61,423 bases of DNA, from the NCBI RefSeq assembly GCF_020164475.1, contig NZ_JAIQWX010000022.1, forward strand, positions 1 through 61,423. The letters are read 5' to 3'. The position numbers were made by a program, and so were the translations under genes. The notes beneath the pieces were generated by a model. It had not been told where the DNA came from. It saw nothing but the letters and a program-made list of their open reading frames with translations, and did not search any database. This document shows positions 26,546 to 36,662 of this stretch, piece after piece; positions within the stretch are counted from its first letter, which is position 1, and the number at the start of each line of letters is the position of its first letter. Source of the DNA: Pseudomonas sp. REP124 (GTDB taxonomy: Bacteria; Pseudomonadota; Gammaproteobacteria; Pseudomonadales; Pseudomonadaceae).

Positions 26546-26649
26546 CCTGTAGGAGCGAGCACGCTCGCGATGAACGCAAGAACGGCGCTGGGTATCAGGT
26601 TCCCCGCGTAATCGTTGACGTCCATCGCGAGCGTGCTCGCTCCTACAGG
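26546..26649. repeat. REPIN (inverted pair of REP sequences)
   Basis: Two REP arms in inverse orientation: CCTGTAGGAGCGAGCACGC with TCGCGATG, and CCATCGCGAGCGTGCTCGC with TCCTACAGG, separated by about 49 nt. It fills the gap between the DUF4174 gene and ampC. Confidence 0.9.
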
Positions 26650-27900
<1,251 letters not shown>

Positions 27901-27922
27901 TTAGAAAAATTAGGGGGTGGTC

Positions 27923-28798
27923 ATGATCCGGCCGCAATTACCGCTCAATGCGCTGCGTGCTTTCGAAGCGTCGGCACGGCACTTGAGTTTCACCCGGGCA
28001 GCGGTGGAATTATGCGTCACCCAGGCGGCGGTGAGTCATCAGGTCAAGGGGCTTGAATCGCAGCTGGGAGTGACCCTGTTCAAGCGTCTGCCCCGCGGCT
28101 TGATGCTGACCCGTGAAGGGGAAACCCTGCTGCCGGTGCTGTGCGAGTGTTTCGACCGCATTGCCGAAACCCTGGCGTGTTTTCAGGGCGGGCATTTGCG
28201 TGAAGTGCTGACGGTCGGCGCGGTGGGGACCTTTGCCGTGGGTTGGCTGTTGCCGCGACTGGCGGACTTCCAGGCGAAACATCCGTTCATAGATTTGCGA
28301 CTGTCGACCAATAACAATCGGGTGGACGTCGCCGCCGAGGGCCTGGATTACGCCATTCGGTTCGGCGCCGGGGCCTGGCACGGGATTGAAGCGGTGCGCC
28401 TGATCGAGGCGCCGCTGTCGGTGCTGTGCATCCCGGACATCGCTCGGCAATTGCGCGAACCGGCGGATCTGCTGCAGCAGACGCTGTTGCGTTCCTATCG
28501 CGCGGATGAATGGCCGGAGTGGTTCCAGGCGGCGGGGTTGCCGAGCCTGGCGGTGTCACCGAGGAGCATTGTTTTCGACTCGTCGCTGGCGATGATGGAG
28601 GCGGCGCAGCAGGGCGCAGGGGTGGCACTGGCGCCGCCGTTGATGTTCGCGCGGCAACTGGCGGCGGATGCGATATGCCAGCCGTTTCCGATACATATCA
28701 CCACCGGCAGCTACTGGCTGACCCGCTTGCAGTCGCGACCGGAAACCCCGGCGATGGCTGCGTTCAAAAGTTGGCTATTGACGCAGCGTCCCCTGTAG
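27923..28798 (+). CDS. ampR: LysR-type regulator AmpR
   Basis: A 291-residue regulator. The N-terminus RPQLPLNALRAFEASARHLSFTRAA, the HTH VTQAAVSHQVKGLE and the divergent ampC identify AmpR. It binds peptidoglycan breakdown products and switches ampC transcription. AGGGGG lies 5-6 nt before the ATG at 27923. The last codons read CCC CTG TAG and lie inside the following REPIN, so the repeat supplies the stop codon. Confidence 0.92.
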   Translation: MIRPQLPLNALRAFEASARHLSFTRAAVELCVTQAAVSHQVKGLESQLGVTLFKRLPRGLMLTREGETLLPVLCECFDRIAETLACFQGGHLREVLTVGAVGTFAVGWLLPRLADFQAKHPFIDLRLSTNNNRVDVAAEGLDYAIRFGAGAWHGIEAVRLIEAPLSVLCIPDIARQLREPADLLQQTLLRSYRADEWPEWFQAAGLPSLAVSPRSIVFDSSLAMMEAAQQGAGVALAPPLMFARQLAADAICQPFPIHITTGSYWLTRLQSRPETPAMAAFKSWLLTQRPL

Positions 28799-28897
28799 GA
28801 GCGAATTTATTCGCGATGGTCGTAAACGATAACGTTGGCTGCCTGATGCCCCGCGGTGTCTGAACGTCCATCGCGAATAAATTCGCTCCTACAGGGG
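28791..28897. repeat. REPIN variant with AT-rich stems
   Basis: Arms CCTGTAGGAGCGAATTTATT with CGCGATGG, and CCATCGCGAATAAATTCGC with TCCTACAGGGG. The stem differs from the other copies (GAATTTATTC instead of GAGCATGCTC) but pairing is preserved. It overlaps the ampR stop codon. Confidence 0.88.
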
Positions 28898-28906
28898 CGG
28901 TGCATG

Positions 28907-29815
28907 TCAGGCGCGGGCGGGTTGGACCAAAGGCCGCCTTTCCAGATTCAGCGCCAGCACACTGATCAACACCACCACACCTCCCACCGCGACCATCAAG
29001 GTCGGCCGCTCTCCCAAGGTCATCGAGGCAATCGCCATCGCCGTCGGCGGCACCAGATACAACGTCATCGTCGCCCGGCTCAAATCCACATGGGCCAGCA
29101 CATAGGCCCAGGCCAGATACGCCAGGGCGCTCGGAAAAATCCCCAGGGCAAACACCGCCAACTGCACCCTCACCGGCGCGTTCAGCACCTGCTCCATCAG
29201 ACCCGGCAGGTAAATCAGCAGCAAAAACGTCCCCGCCCAGACCGTGTAGCAAACCAGGGTCAGCCCGTCATAACGCCCGCTGTGGTGCTTCTGCAGGCCG
29301 AAGTACAGGCTCCAGGACAACGCCGCCAGCAGGATCAGCAAGCCATGGGCATCGATGCTGCCCAGGCCACGATCGCCCGCCACCACAATCACCACGCCGA
29401 TCAGACCGAGGATCACGCAACCCCAGCGCCAGACGCTGACCCGATCCTTGAACACAAAACGCGCCAGCAGGGTGCTGAACAGCGGCGTGGTCTGCGCCAG
29501 AACGCTTGAGGCGCCCGCACTCACGCCCTGTTGGCCGAAGTTGATCGCCACGTGATGCAGGCTCACAGCGAAGAAACCCAGCCCCATCAACAGCGGCACA
29601 TCGCGAAGTTTCGGCAGGCGGATGCCCTTGAACACCGCGACCAGCGCCATGAACAGCGATGCCAAGAGAAAGCGCGCCAGCGCCAGGTGCACGGGGTCGT
29701 AGGCCTGCAGGCCGATGTGGATGCCGCTCGGGGAGTAACCCCAGCAGGCGACCACAAAGGCCATGGCCAGGATGATTTTGACGGGCGAAGCGGGGGAGGG
29801 TGTCAGGGCGTTCAT
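28907..29815 (-). CDS. EamA/DMT family transporter
   Basis: A 302-residue protein with ten predicted helices in two EamA repeats (for example ACWGYSPSGIHIGL and ALSWSLYFGLQKH). Family members export amino acids or metabolites. I use the ATG at 29815; its ribosome site is weak, and an in-frame ATG at 29863 is possible. Divergent from the LysR gene at 29914, which may regulate it. Confidence 0.82.
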   Translation of the reverse strand: MNALTPSPASPVKIILAMAFVVACWGYSPSGIHIGLQAYDPVHLALARFLLASLFMALVAVFKGIRLPKLRDVPLLMGLGFFAVSLHHVAINFGQQGVSAGASSVLAQTTPLFSTLLARFVFKDRVSVWRWGCVILGLIGVVIVVAGDRGLGSIDAHGLLILLAALSWSLYFGLQKHHSGRYDGLTLVCYTVWAGTFLLLIYLPGLMEQVLNAPVRVQLAVFALGIFPSALAYLAWAYVLAHVDLSRATMTLYLVPPTAMAIASMTLGERPTLMVAVGGVVVLISVLALNLERRPLVQPARA

Positions 29816-29913
29816 AGGTGTGCACCGGATGGCAGATGCCCGAAGTATCCGAACTCGAATCATTCGCCACAACTGACTTGTACTGCGCAAACCGTTCACT
29901 TTGAGTGATGAAT

Positions 29914-30777
29914 ATGGAGCTGTCGCAGATCCGCATGTTCAAGACCGTCGCCGAGGTCGGCAGCATCGCCCGGGCGGCCGAAGTGCTGCATTGCGTGCCG
30001 TCGAACATCACGGCGCGGATCAAGGCGCTGGAGGCGGAGCTGGGCGTGGCGCTGTTTCTGCGGGAGGGCCGCGGGCTGCGCATCAGCCCTTCGGGCCAGA
30101 CCTTTCTTGCGTACGCCCTGAAAATCCTCGCCCTGACTGCCGAGGCCAAACGCGCGGTGGATCCGGCCGCCGAACCCTCCGGGCCGTTGCGTATCGGCGC
30201 CATCGAATCCTCGGCCACCGGCCGCCTGCCGCGCCTGCTGGCGAAATTCCACAAGCGCTATCCGGCGGTGGCGCTGGAACTAACCACCGGCGCTTGGGGC
30301 CAACTGCTCGACGACACCCTCAACCATCGCCTGGACGGCGCGATCGTCGCGGTGGATGTGGAGCGCTCGCACCTCAAGCGCACGCCGATGTACCGCGAAG
30401 ATCTGCTGCTGATCGCGTCGACCTCGCTGGGGCCGGTGCGCGACATCACGGATCTGCAGGACAAGACCGTCTTCATGTGGCCCCAGGGCTGTCCGTACCG
30501 TGCGGCGCTGGAACATTGGCTGCTGCGCCAGGGCCAGGCACTGCCGATTGTCAGCCTGGCCAGTTATGGCGCGATTGTCGGCTGCGTCAGCGCCGGGGCT
30601 GGCGTGGCGCTGGTGCCCAAGGGGGTGTTCGATCAGTACGCGAAGGGGGCGGGGTGTGTGGGGTATGAGTTTCCTGAACTGACGGCGATCGACAATTTGT
30701 TCTACTGGCATGAGAACGCCGGGGTGCATCCGGCGCGGGAGGCGTTTGTGGCGATGTTGCGGGAGGAGTTTGCGTAA
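29914..30777 (+). CDS. LysR family transcriptional regulator
   Basis: A 287-residue LysR protein: winged HTH SIARAAEVLHCVPSNITARIKALEAEL and a periplasmic-binding-like effector domain. Three in-frame starts are clustered (29905 GTG, 29908, 29914); the last has GAG at the best spacing. Divergent from the EamA exporter. Confidence 0.86.
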   Translation: MELSQIRMFKTVAEVGSIARAAEVLHCVPSNITARIKALEAELGVALFLREGRGLRISPSGQTFLAYALKILALTAEAKRAVDPAAEPSGPLRIGAIESSATGRLPRLLAKFHKRYPAVALELTTGAWGQLLDDTLNHRLDGAIVAVDVERSHLKRTPMYREDLLLIASTSLGPVRDITDLQDKTVFMWPQGCPYRAALEHWLLRQGQALPIVSLASYGAIVGCVSAGAGVALVPKGVFDQYAKGAGCVGYEFPELTAIDNLFYWHENAGVHPAREAFVAMLREEFA

Positions 30778-30800
30778 CCGCATTCACAGGGAACACATTT

Positions 30801-30893
30801 GTGGCGAGGGGGCTTGCCCCCGTTGGGTGGCGAAGCCGCCCTAGAAAGATGGGACTGCTGCGCAGTTCAACGGGGGCAAGCCCCCTCGCCACA
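30801..30893. repeat. REPIN-like inverted repeat, GTGGCGAGGGGGC family
   Basis: Arms GTGGCGAGGGGGCTTGCCCC with CGTTG, and CAACGGGGGCAAGCCCC with CTCGCCAC, flanking about 43 nt. It belongs to a different sequence family from the other REPINs here. It lies between a LysR gene and trhP, which converge. Confidence 0.88.
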
Positions 30894-30903
30894 GGGTTTG
30901 TGT

Positions 30904-32229
30904 TTAGTTCACGCCGATGTCTCTCATCAGCAGGCCAAAATCGAGATCCACGGCATCCGGAATCGGCAGATACACCGTATGCCCATCCCCCGGCGCCACA
31001 TCGATCGCCTCGCCCTTGGCGTTCTGCATCTGGTGCAGATCGAAGTGAAAATTCCCCTTGGGCGTCATCAACTCCATGTGATCACCCAGACCAAACCGGT
31101 TCTTCACCTTCACCTCCGCCAGCCGATCCCGCCGCTCGCCGGTCAGCTCACCGACAAACTGCTGGCGCTCCGACACCGAACTGCCGTTCTGGTAGTTCTG
31201 ATACTCGTCATGCACATGCCGCCGCAAAAAGCCCTCGGTATAGCCGCGCTGGGCAAGCGATTCCAGATCCGTCATGAGGCTGCGATCAAACTCGCGACCC
31301 GCCATCGCATCATCAATCGCGCGGCGATAAACCTGCGTCGTCCGCGCGCAGTAAAAGTGCGATTTGGTCCGTCCTTCGATCTTCAGCGAATGCACGCCCA
31401 TTTGCGTCAATCGCTCGACATGCTGCACGGCGCGTAAATCCTTGGCGTTCATGATGTAGGTGCCGTGTTCGTCCTCGAAGGCCGGCATCAGCTCGTCGGG
31501 GCGGTTGGCTTCCTGCAGCAGGAACACCTGTTCGGTCGGCGTGCCGATACCCAGGGTCGGTTCCGGCTAATATTGCTGGACGATCTCGCCGACCTGGTTT
31601 TCGGTCGCGGTCTGCGCCGAATACTTCCAGCGACAGGCGTTGGTGCAACTGCCCTGGTTGGCATCGCGTTTGTTCATGTAGCCCGACAACAGGCAGCGGC
31701 CGGAATACGCCATGCACAACGCGCCGTGAACGAACACCTCCAGCTCCATGGCCGGGACTTCCCGGCGGATCTCGGCGATTTCCTCAAGGGACAGCTCCCG
31801 GGACAGGATCACCCGGCTCAGGCCCTGTTGCTGCCAGAACTCGACGCTCGCCCAGTTCACCGTGTTGGCCTGCACCGACAGGTGAATCGGCGTCTGCGGG
31901 TAATGTCGGCGCACCAGCATGATCAGGCCGGGATCGGACATGATCAGCGCATCGGGGGCCATGGCGATGATCGGCGCCAAGTCCTTGAGGAAGGTCTTGA
32001 GCTTGGCGTTGTGCGGCGCAATGTTGACCACCACGTAGAAACGCTTGCCCTGGGCCTGTGCTTCCTCAATACCGAGGGCCAGGTTGGCGTGATCGAATTC
32101 GTTGTTGCGCACCCGCAGGCTGTAGCGCGGCTGGCCGGCGTAGACCGCATCGGCACCGTAGGCGAAGGCGTAACGCATGTTTTTCAGGGTGCCGGCGGGG
32201 GCGAGCAATTCGGGGGCGATGAGGTTCAT
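30904..32229 (-). pseudogene. trhP: trhP (yegQ) peptidase-U32 family gene interrupted by an in-frame TAG
   Basis: The reading frame is continuous for about 441 codons apart from one TAG at 31567-31569 (codon 221). The N-terminal part (32229-31570) has the U32 features GALCMAYSGRCLLSGY and CTNACRWKY. The C-terminal part (31566-30904) continues with EPTLGIGTPTEQ, FEDEHGTYIMNAKDL and SLKIEGRTKS. TrhP helps make 5-hydroxyuridine at tRNA position 34 with an FeS cluster. Both halves look well conserved, so the TAG is recent (for example CAG to TAG), a sequencing error, or read through. The N-terminal half starts at the ATG at 32229; the second half has no good start of its own. Confidence 0.85.
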
Positions 32230-32392
32230 GGCGGGCCAGGTCGCAAAAACCGCGCAGGGTATACGCCTTGCCCCGAGGATTTATTGATCTGGATCTATGC
32301 TTGTTGCACAAAGCGATGGCACTCGCGCGAGCGGTTGTGGCCTAAGCATCAGGGCGCACGCGGGCGTTGCGGCGCATTGGCGTGGATTGGAC

Positions 32393-33454
32393 ATGAACGA
32401 AGAAAGCGTACAAAACAAATCCCTGACGATTGTACTGGGCGTGGTGAGCATCGCCTTCATCTGGATTCTGCTGCCGTTTTACGGCGCGGTGTTCTGGGCG
32501 GTGATTCTCGGCATTCTGTTCGCACCCATGCAAAGGCGGCTGCAACTCAAGCTCGGCTGGCAGCGCAACCTCACGTCGTTGCTCACGCTGAGCATTTGCC
32601 TGGTGATCGCCATTCTGCCGGTGATCATCATCAGCATCCTGATGGTTCAGGAAGGGGCGGCGGTGTACCAGCGCATCGAGAACGGTGAGCTGGACATCGC
32701 CGGCTATGTGCAACAGTTCAAACACAGCCTGCCACCGTATTTCCAGCACATGCTCGATCGCCTCGGTCTCGGCGGACTCGAAGCGATGCGCGAAAAGATC
32801 ATCAAAAGCGCGGTCACAGGCGGCCAGGTGCTGGCGACTCAGGCGTTCAGCTTCGGCCAGGGCACGTTCGAGTTCATCGTCAGTTTTTTCATCATGCTGT
32901 ACCTGCTGTTCTTTTTTCTGCGCGACGGCGCCGATCTCGCGCGCAGGGTGCGCGCTGCCGTGCCGCTGGAGGAACAGCAGAAACGTCGTCTGCAACTCAA
33001 GTTCAATCGCGTGGTGCGGGCCACCGTCAAAGGCAATCTGGTGGTCGCGGTCACGCAGGGCGCGCTGGGCGGAGCGATTTTCTGGTTTCTGGACATTCCC
33101 AGTGCGTTGCTCTGGGCGGTGCTGATGGCGTTCCTTTCGCTGTTGCCAGCGGTCGGCGCGGGGATTGTCTGGGCGCCGGTGGCGGCATTTTTCCTGTTCA
33201 CCGGGGCGGTCTGGCAGGGTGTGGTGCTGGGACTATTCGGGGTGTTCGTGATCGGCCTGGTGGATAACGTGCTGCGCCCGATTCTGGTGGGCAAGGACAC
33301 GAAGATGCCGGACTACATGATCCTCATTTCGACTCTCGGTGGCCTGGCGATTTTCGGGCTCAATGGCTTTGTCATCGGCCCGCTGATTGCGGCGCTGTTC
33401 ATGTCGAGCTGGGACATCTTCCTGGAGACCAAGCCGCGGGTTCAGCTGCCTTAG
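32393..33454 (+). CDS. AI-2E family (PerM-like) membrane transporter
   Basis: A 353-residue polytopic membrane protein of the UPF0118/AI-2E family. Hydrophobic helices lie at both ends, with a central soluble stretch, and the C-terminal signatures DNVLRPILVGKDTKMPD and GLNGFVIGPLIAALF are seen. Members include sodium/proton antiporters and putative autoinducer exporters. The ATG at 32393 has GGA upstream. Its last four bases overlap the convergent small ORF at 33451. Confidence 0.86.
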   Translation: MNEESVQNKSLTIVLGVVSIAFIWILLPFYGAVFWAVILGILFAPMQRRLQLKLGWQRNLTSLLTLSICLVIAILPVIIISILMVQEGAAVYQRIENGELDIAGYVQQFKHSLPPYFQHMLDRLGLGGLEAMREKIIKSAVTGGQVLATQAFSFGQGTFEFIVSFFIMLYLLFFFLRDGADLARRVRAAVPLEEQQKRRLQLKFNRVVRATVKGNLVVAVTQGALGGAIFWFLDIPSALLWAVLMAFLSLLPAVGAGIVWAPVAAFFLFTGAVWQGVVLGLFGVFVIGLVDNVLRPILVGKDTKMPDYMILISTLGGLAIFGLNGFVIGPLIAALFMSSWDIFLETKPRVQLP

Positions 33455-33642
33455 GCGCTGAGCTTGCCGGCGTGTTCCGAGGTGTAGCGTTGCGACATGG
33501 CCTGGGCCGCCGGCAGCGAGGTGAGCGGGCCGCTGACCTGTTCGCCATCGAGCACCAGATACCAGCAGGCAAGCAGCCCGGAAGCTCTGAGAGTGGCGGG
33601 AACGGCGCTGCCGATTACGGACATGATCTGAACTTGGGACAT
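33451..33642 (-). CDS. Small conserved-looking hypothetical protein
   Basis: 63 residues beginning MSQVQIMSVIGSAV, with GGAG 9 nt upstream of the ATG. The central part contains ACWYLVLDGEQVSGPLTSL, resembling the short sequence found in small Pseudomonas hypotheticals. It overlaps the stop of the AI-2E gene by 4 bp, tail to tail. No function can be assigned. Confidence 0.6.
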   Translation of the reverse strand: MSQVQIMSVIGSAVPATLRASGLLACWYLVLDGEQVSGPLTSLPAAQAMSQRYTSEHAGKLSA

Positions 33643-33767
33643 TTAAGGCATCTCCATCTTTGGCCATCAAACTATGGAGATACCTTACGAGCCCGGCGAG
33701 TTTTCCGACAATCACCGTTTTCGATAGTGGTCATTGACGCCGTTGAGGCTATCGGACCGTCTGTCGC

Positions 33768-33962
33768 TCAGTCGACCACCTGATCGAGCATGTGCACCAC
33801 TTCTCGCTCATTGAGCAGGCCTTTGCGCACCAGATCCTGAGTCAGCAACGAGAGAAACTTGGCCGTGCGATGGCCTTCCAGCTGCTTGAGCTCTGTGAGG
33901 GTGTTGTACACCTTGCTCGAGGTGCACAGACCGACAATGTGGTGCGGGTTCTGTGTGGGCAT
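33768..33962 (-). CDS. Small hypothetical protein, helical
   Basis: 64 residues from the ATG at 33962, preceded by AAGGA at 7 nt. The protein is largely helical (YNTLTELKQLEGHRTAKF, LTQDLVRKGLLNEREVVHMLDQVV) with no membrane segment. The open frame continues upstream to 34163 but passes through the REPIN, so the longer form is rejected. Function unknown. Confidence 0.6.
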   Translation of the reverse strand: MPTQNPHHIVGLCTSSKVYNTLTELKQLEGHRTAKFLSLLTQDLVRKGLLNEREVVHMLDQVVD

Positions 33963-34124
33963 GGGGGCGTCCTTGTTGTAAGTAACCTGTTGTTGGCGGA
34001 CAGGTTCAAGCTTGCGGATCCGACATGACACCAATATGACCGTTTGCACGGGCGAAACTGTCCCGATAGCGACACCGACGAGAGGTATCCAGACCAACTC
34101 CGACGAACGGTCACCCTCGACCCA

Positions 34125-34227
34125 CTGTAGGAGCGAGCATGCTCGCGATGGACGTCGGGACACCGCGGGGCATCAGGCACCCAGCGTTATCGTTGACGAC
34201 CATCGCGAGCATGCTCGCTCCTACAGG
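34125..34227. repeat. REPIN
   Basis: Arms CTGTAGGAGCGAGCATGC with TCGCGATGG, and CCATCGCGAGCATGCTCGC with TCCTACAGG, same family as at 26546 and 37219. It occupies most of the 319-nt stretch (33963-34281) between two minus-strand small genes; the rest of that stretch holds upstream DNA of the 64-residue gene and a terminator. Confidence 0.9.
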
Positions 34228-34237
34228 TTCGTGGTGC

Positions 34238-34275
34238 ATAAAAAAGCCCCGCCATTTCCGGCGGGGCCTGTTTTG
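34238..34275 (-). terminator. Terminator of the Tyr/Pro-rich protein gene
   Basis: On the minus strand GGCCCCGCC, a 6-nt loop and GGCGGGGC are followed by six T. Confidence 0.85.
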
Positions 34276-34281
34276 TGCCTG

Positions 34282-34644
34282 TCAGTAGTGGCCATAAGGA
34301 CGGCCATAGTAACCGCGAGGCGGGCCGTAATAGCCGCGTGGCGGCCCGTAGTAGACCGGAGCCGGGCGGTAGTAGATCGGTTGCTGCACATACACCGGCG
34401 CCGGCTGGTAATAGACCGGTGGAGGCGGAGCGTAGTAGACCGGTGGCGGTGCCGCATACACAGGCTGCGGCGCGACATAGACCGGCCGGTTGGCGTTGAT
34501 GAGTGCCGAGCCGACGATGGCCGAGCCAACGATCGCGCCAAAGACCGCCGGGCCTTCCCAACCGCCACCGCCGTGTGCTTCTGCCTGCCCTGCGATAGCC
34601 AGAGCGCCGATCAGCAAGGCAACTGTGGGGATTTTACGGATCAT
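34282..34644 (-). CDS. Exported Pro/Tyr-rich repeat protein
   Basis: A 120-residue protein. Signal peptide 1-23 (cleavage near AEA/HGG), then a Gly-rich segment GGGGWEGPAVFGAIVGSAIVGSAL, then repeats of PxPVYY and GPPRGYY to the end (VYYAPPPPVYYQPAP, RGYYGPPRGYYGRPYGHY). It resembles small YXWGXW-like or glycine-zipper surface proteins of pseudomonads without matching a known function. AGGAA precedes the start. It has its own terminator. Confidence 0.7.
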   Translation of the reverse strand: MIRKIPTVALLIGALAIAGQAEAHGGGGWEGPAVFGAIVGSAIVGSALINANRPVYVAPQPVYAAPPPVYYAPPPPVYYQPAPVYVQQPIYYRPAPVYYGPPRGYYGPPRGYYGRPYGHY

Positions 34645-34889
34645 GATAATTCCTCGGTTCTTCGACCCGGCGCTTGGCTCTGCAATAGACCCAAGGATCG
34701 TCGCGGGGATACTTCTAAGACAGCGTTTTTCTGAAAATCAGCACAGCGGCAAGGTAAATTTTGTGTAAGGTCTGTACCGGCTCGTTTACCGACGTTCAAT
34801 CCGGCATTCGGCCACGGGAATATGATCGAACAGAACACGATGGGCTGGCTAATCCCGTCCATCCGAAAGTGCATTGCAAGGAGATTCAC

Positions 34890-35708
34890 ATGCAGATGAA
34901 CCCTGACAGAAACACCCAGCTATGCATGTCGCTCTCCGGGCGCCCCGGCAACTTTGGCCTGCGGTTTCACAACCACCTGTATGAACAACTGGGCCTGAAC
35001 TTCTACTACAAGGCCTTCAGCAGCAAGGACCTGCCGGGCGCGGTGGGAGGCATCCGTGCCCTGGGCATTCGCGGTTGCGGCGTGTCGATGCCGTTCAAGG
35101 AAGCCTGCATCGCGCTGGTTGACGAAATGGACGCCTCGGCCGCGGCAATTCAATCGATCAACACCATCGTCAATACCGACGGCCACCTCAAGGCCTACAA
35201 CACCGACTACATCGCCGTCGCCCAACTGCTGGAAACCCACGCGGTGCCCAAGGACGTGACCTTCGCCCTGCGCGGCAGCGGCGGCATGGGCAAGGCCGTG
35301 GCCAGCGCCTTGCGTGACGGCGGTTACAGCAACGGCCTGATCGTGGCGCGAAACGAAGCGGCGGGGCGTGCCCTGGCGGACTCACTGGGCTACGAATGGC
35401 AGGCGGAACTGGGTGAGCGTCGGCCGCAGATGCTGGTCAACGTGACGCCTGTGGGGATGGACGGCGGACCTGAGGAAGGTCAACTGGCATTCGAGGTTGA
35501 CGTCATCAAGGCTGCGGACATCATCTTCGATGTGGTGGCGATTCCCTCGGAAACGCCGATGATCGTGCGCGGCAGGGCCGAAGGCAAGAAGGTGATTACC
35601 GGGCTTGAGGTGATCGCGATTCAGGCGCTGGAGCAGTTTGTGCTGTACACCGGTGTGCGGCCGACGGATGAGCAGTTTCAGAAGGCGGTGGCGTTTGCTC
35701 GGGGGTAA
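34890..35708 (+). CDS. Shikimate 5-dehydrogenase-like protein (SDH-L/HI0607 type)
   Basis: A 272-residue protein of the shikimate dehydrogenase superfamily. The substrate lobe has GIRGCGVSMPFKE and INTIVNTDG; the NADP lobe has GSGGMGKAVASAL. The opening TQLCMSLSGRPGNFG is typical of the SDH-L branch (as in Haemophilus HI0607), which has very low shikimate activity and an uncertain physiological substrate, rather than true AroE. AAGGAG lies 7 nt before the ATG. It stands alone. Confidence 0.85.
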   Translation: MQMNPDRNTQLCMSLSGRPGNFGLRFHNHLYEQLGLNFYYKAFSSKDLPGAVGGIRALGIRGCGVSMPFKEACIALVDEMDASAAAIQSINTIVNTDGHLKAYNTDYIAVAQLLETHAVPKDVTFALRGSGGMGKAVASALRDGGYSNGLIVARNEAAGRALADSLGYEWQAELGERRPQMLVNVTPVGMDGGPEEGQLAFEVDVIKAADIIFDVVAIPSETPMIVRGRAEGKKVITGLEVIAIQALEQFVLYTGVRPTDEQFQKAVAFARG

Positions 35709-35734
35709 ATGTTCAACATAGGCGTTGACATCAC

Positions 35735-35838
35735 TGGCCTCTTCGCGGGCAAGCCCGCTCCCACAGTGATCTGTGGTGTCCACACATAATGTGATCGACA
35801 CACGGAACCTGTGGGAGCGGGCTTGCCCGCGAAGAGGC
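35735..35838. repeat. REPIN, GGGAGCGGGCTTGCCCGC family
   Basis: Arms GGCCTCTTCGCGGGCAAGCC with CGCTCCCACAG, and CTGTGGGAGCGGGCTTGCCC with GCGAAGAGGCC, flanking about 42 nt. It lies between the convergent SDH-L and yceH genes. The partial REP at the window end (61400) is of the same family. Confidence 0.9.
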
Positions 35839-35873
35839 CGGTACATCCAACATCAATGCACCGGCAAATCACT

Positions 35874-36521
35874 TTATTCCAACCGCGCCAACCGCTCCTC
35901 CAGCGCCGCAATCCGCGCCTCCAACTCTTCAATCCGCTCCACCGAAACCCCGCCACCGCCACTGCGCTCCACCGGATTCTGCCGTGCCGCCATGATCGCC
36001 TCGGCATCCGCCGGGTCACCCATGGCATGGGTATAACGGTCTTCACGCTGCCCCGCCTGGCGCGGAATCAACACCGCCAAACCGCGGGCAATCAGGCGTT
36101 CAAGCTGGTGCACCACCTGTTCGGCATCTTCGAATTCATGCATGCGCCCGCTGCGGGTCAGCAGTTCGTTGACCGTCTGCGGCCCGCGCAAAAACATCAG
36201 ACCGGTAAGGATCACCTGGGCAGGCACCAGTTCCAGTGCCTTGTCGACCTTGTGCTCCCAACGGTCGGCGCGGCTGCCCATCACCAGTTTGGCAAAGCCG
36301 CGGCCTTCGAGGGCGCGCAGGCTCTGGCCGACCTGGCCCGGGGTCAGGTTCATCACCGGTTCCCGGCTGGTTTTCTGGTTGCAGGCAATCACCAGGGCAT
36401 TGAGGGTCAGTGGATAGGATTCCGGGCTGGTGGCCTGCTTTTCGATCAGAGAACCGAGGATGCGGATTTCGCTGCTGTTGAGGCGCGGTTCGTCGAATGT
36501 CGTTTCTTGTTCAGTGCTCAT
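35874..36521 (-). CDS. YceH family (DUF480) protein
   Basis: A 215-residue protein with tandem winged-helix folds ([37 protein letters not shown] is the family hallmark) and a C-terminal coiled coil ([22 protein letters not shown]). The role is unknown; a DNA-binding function is suspected from the fold. AGGGA precedes the ATG at 36521, and an adjacent GTG codon would add one residue. Confidence 0.88.
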   Translation of the reverse strand: MSTEQETTFDEPRLNSSEIRILGSLIEKQATSPESYPLTLNALVIACNQKTSREPVMNLTPGQVGQSLRALEGRGFAKLVMGSRADRWEHKVDKALELVPAQVILTGLMFLRGPQTVNELLTRSGRMHEFEDAEQVVHQLERLIARGLAVLIPRQAGQREDRYTHAMGDPADAEAIMAARQNPVERSGGGGVSVERIEELEARIAALEERLARLE

Positions 36522-36662
36522 CACGCTGTTCCCTATGCAATCGAAGCATGCCGTCGAAGCCGCCTAGCCTAATCCTTGCGCGAGAAAAGACAAGCCGCAG
36601 CACGGGCGGGCATGGCTATAATCTCGGCCGACGTTTCCCACCTGTCACACAAGAGACCCACC

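Noticed and set aside
31567..32229. The two parts of trhP as two separate functional genes
   Set aside because: They share one frame and together match a single-protein family. The second part lacks a credible start with a ribosome site.
34028..34163. The upstream extension of the 64-residue gene at 33768
   Set aside because: The added residues are encoded by REPIN and other non-coding DNA; a good ribosome site supports the ATG at 33962.
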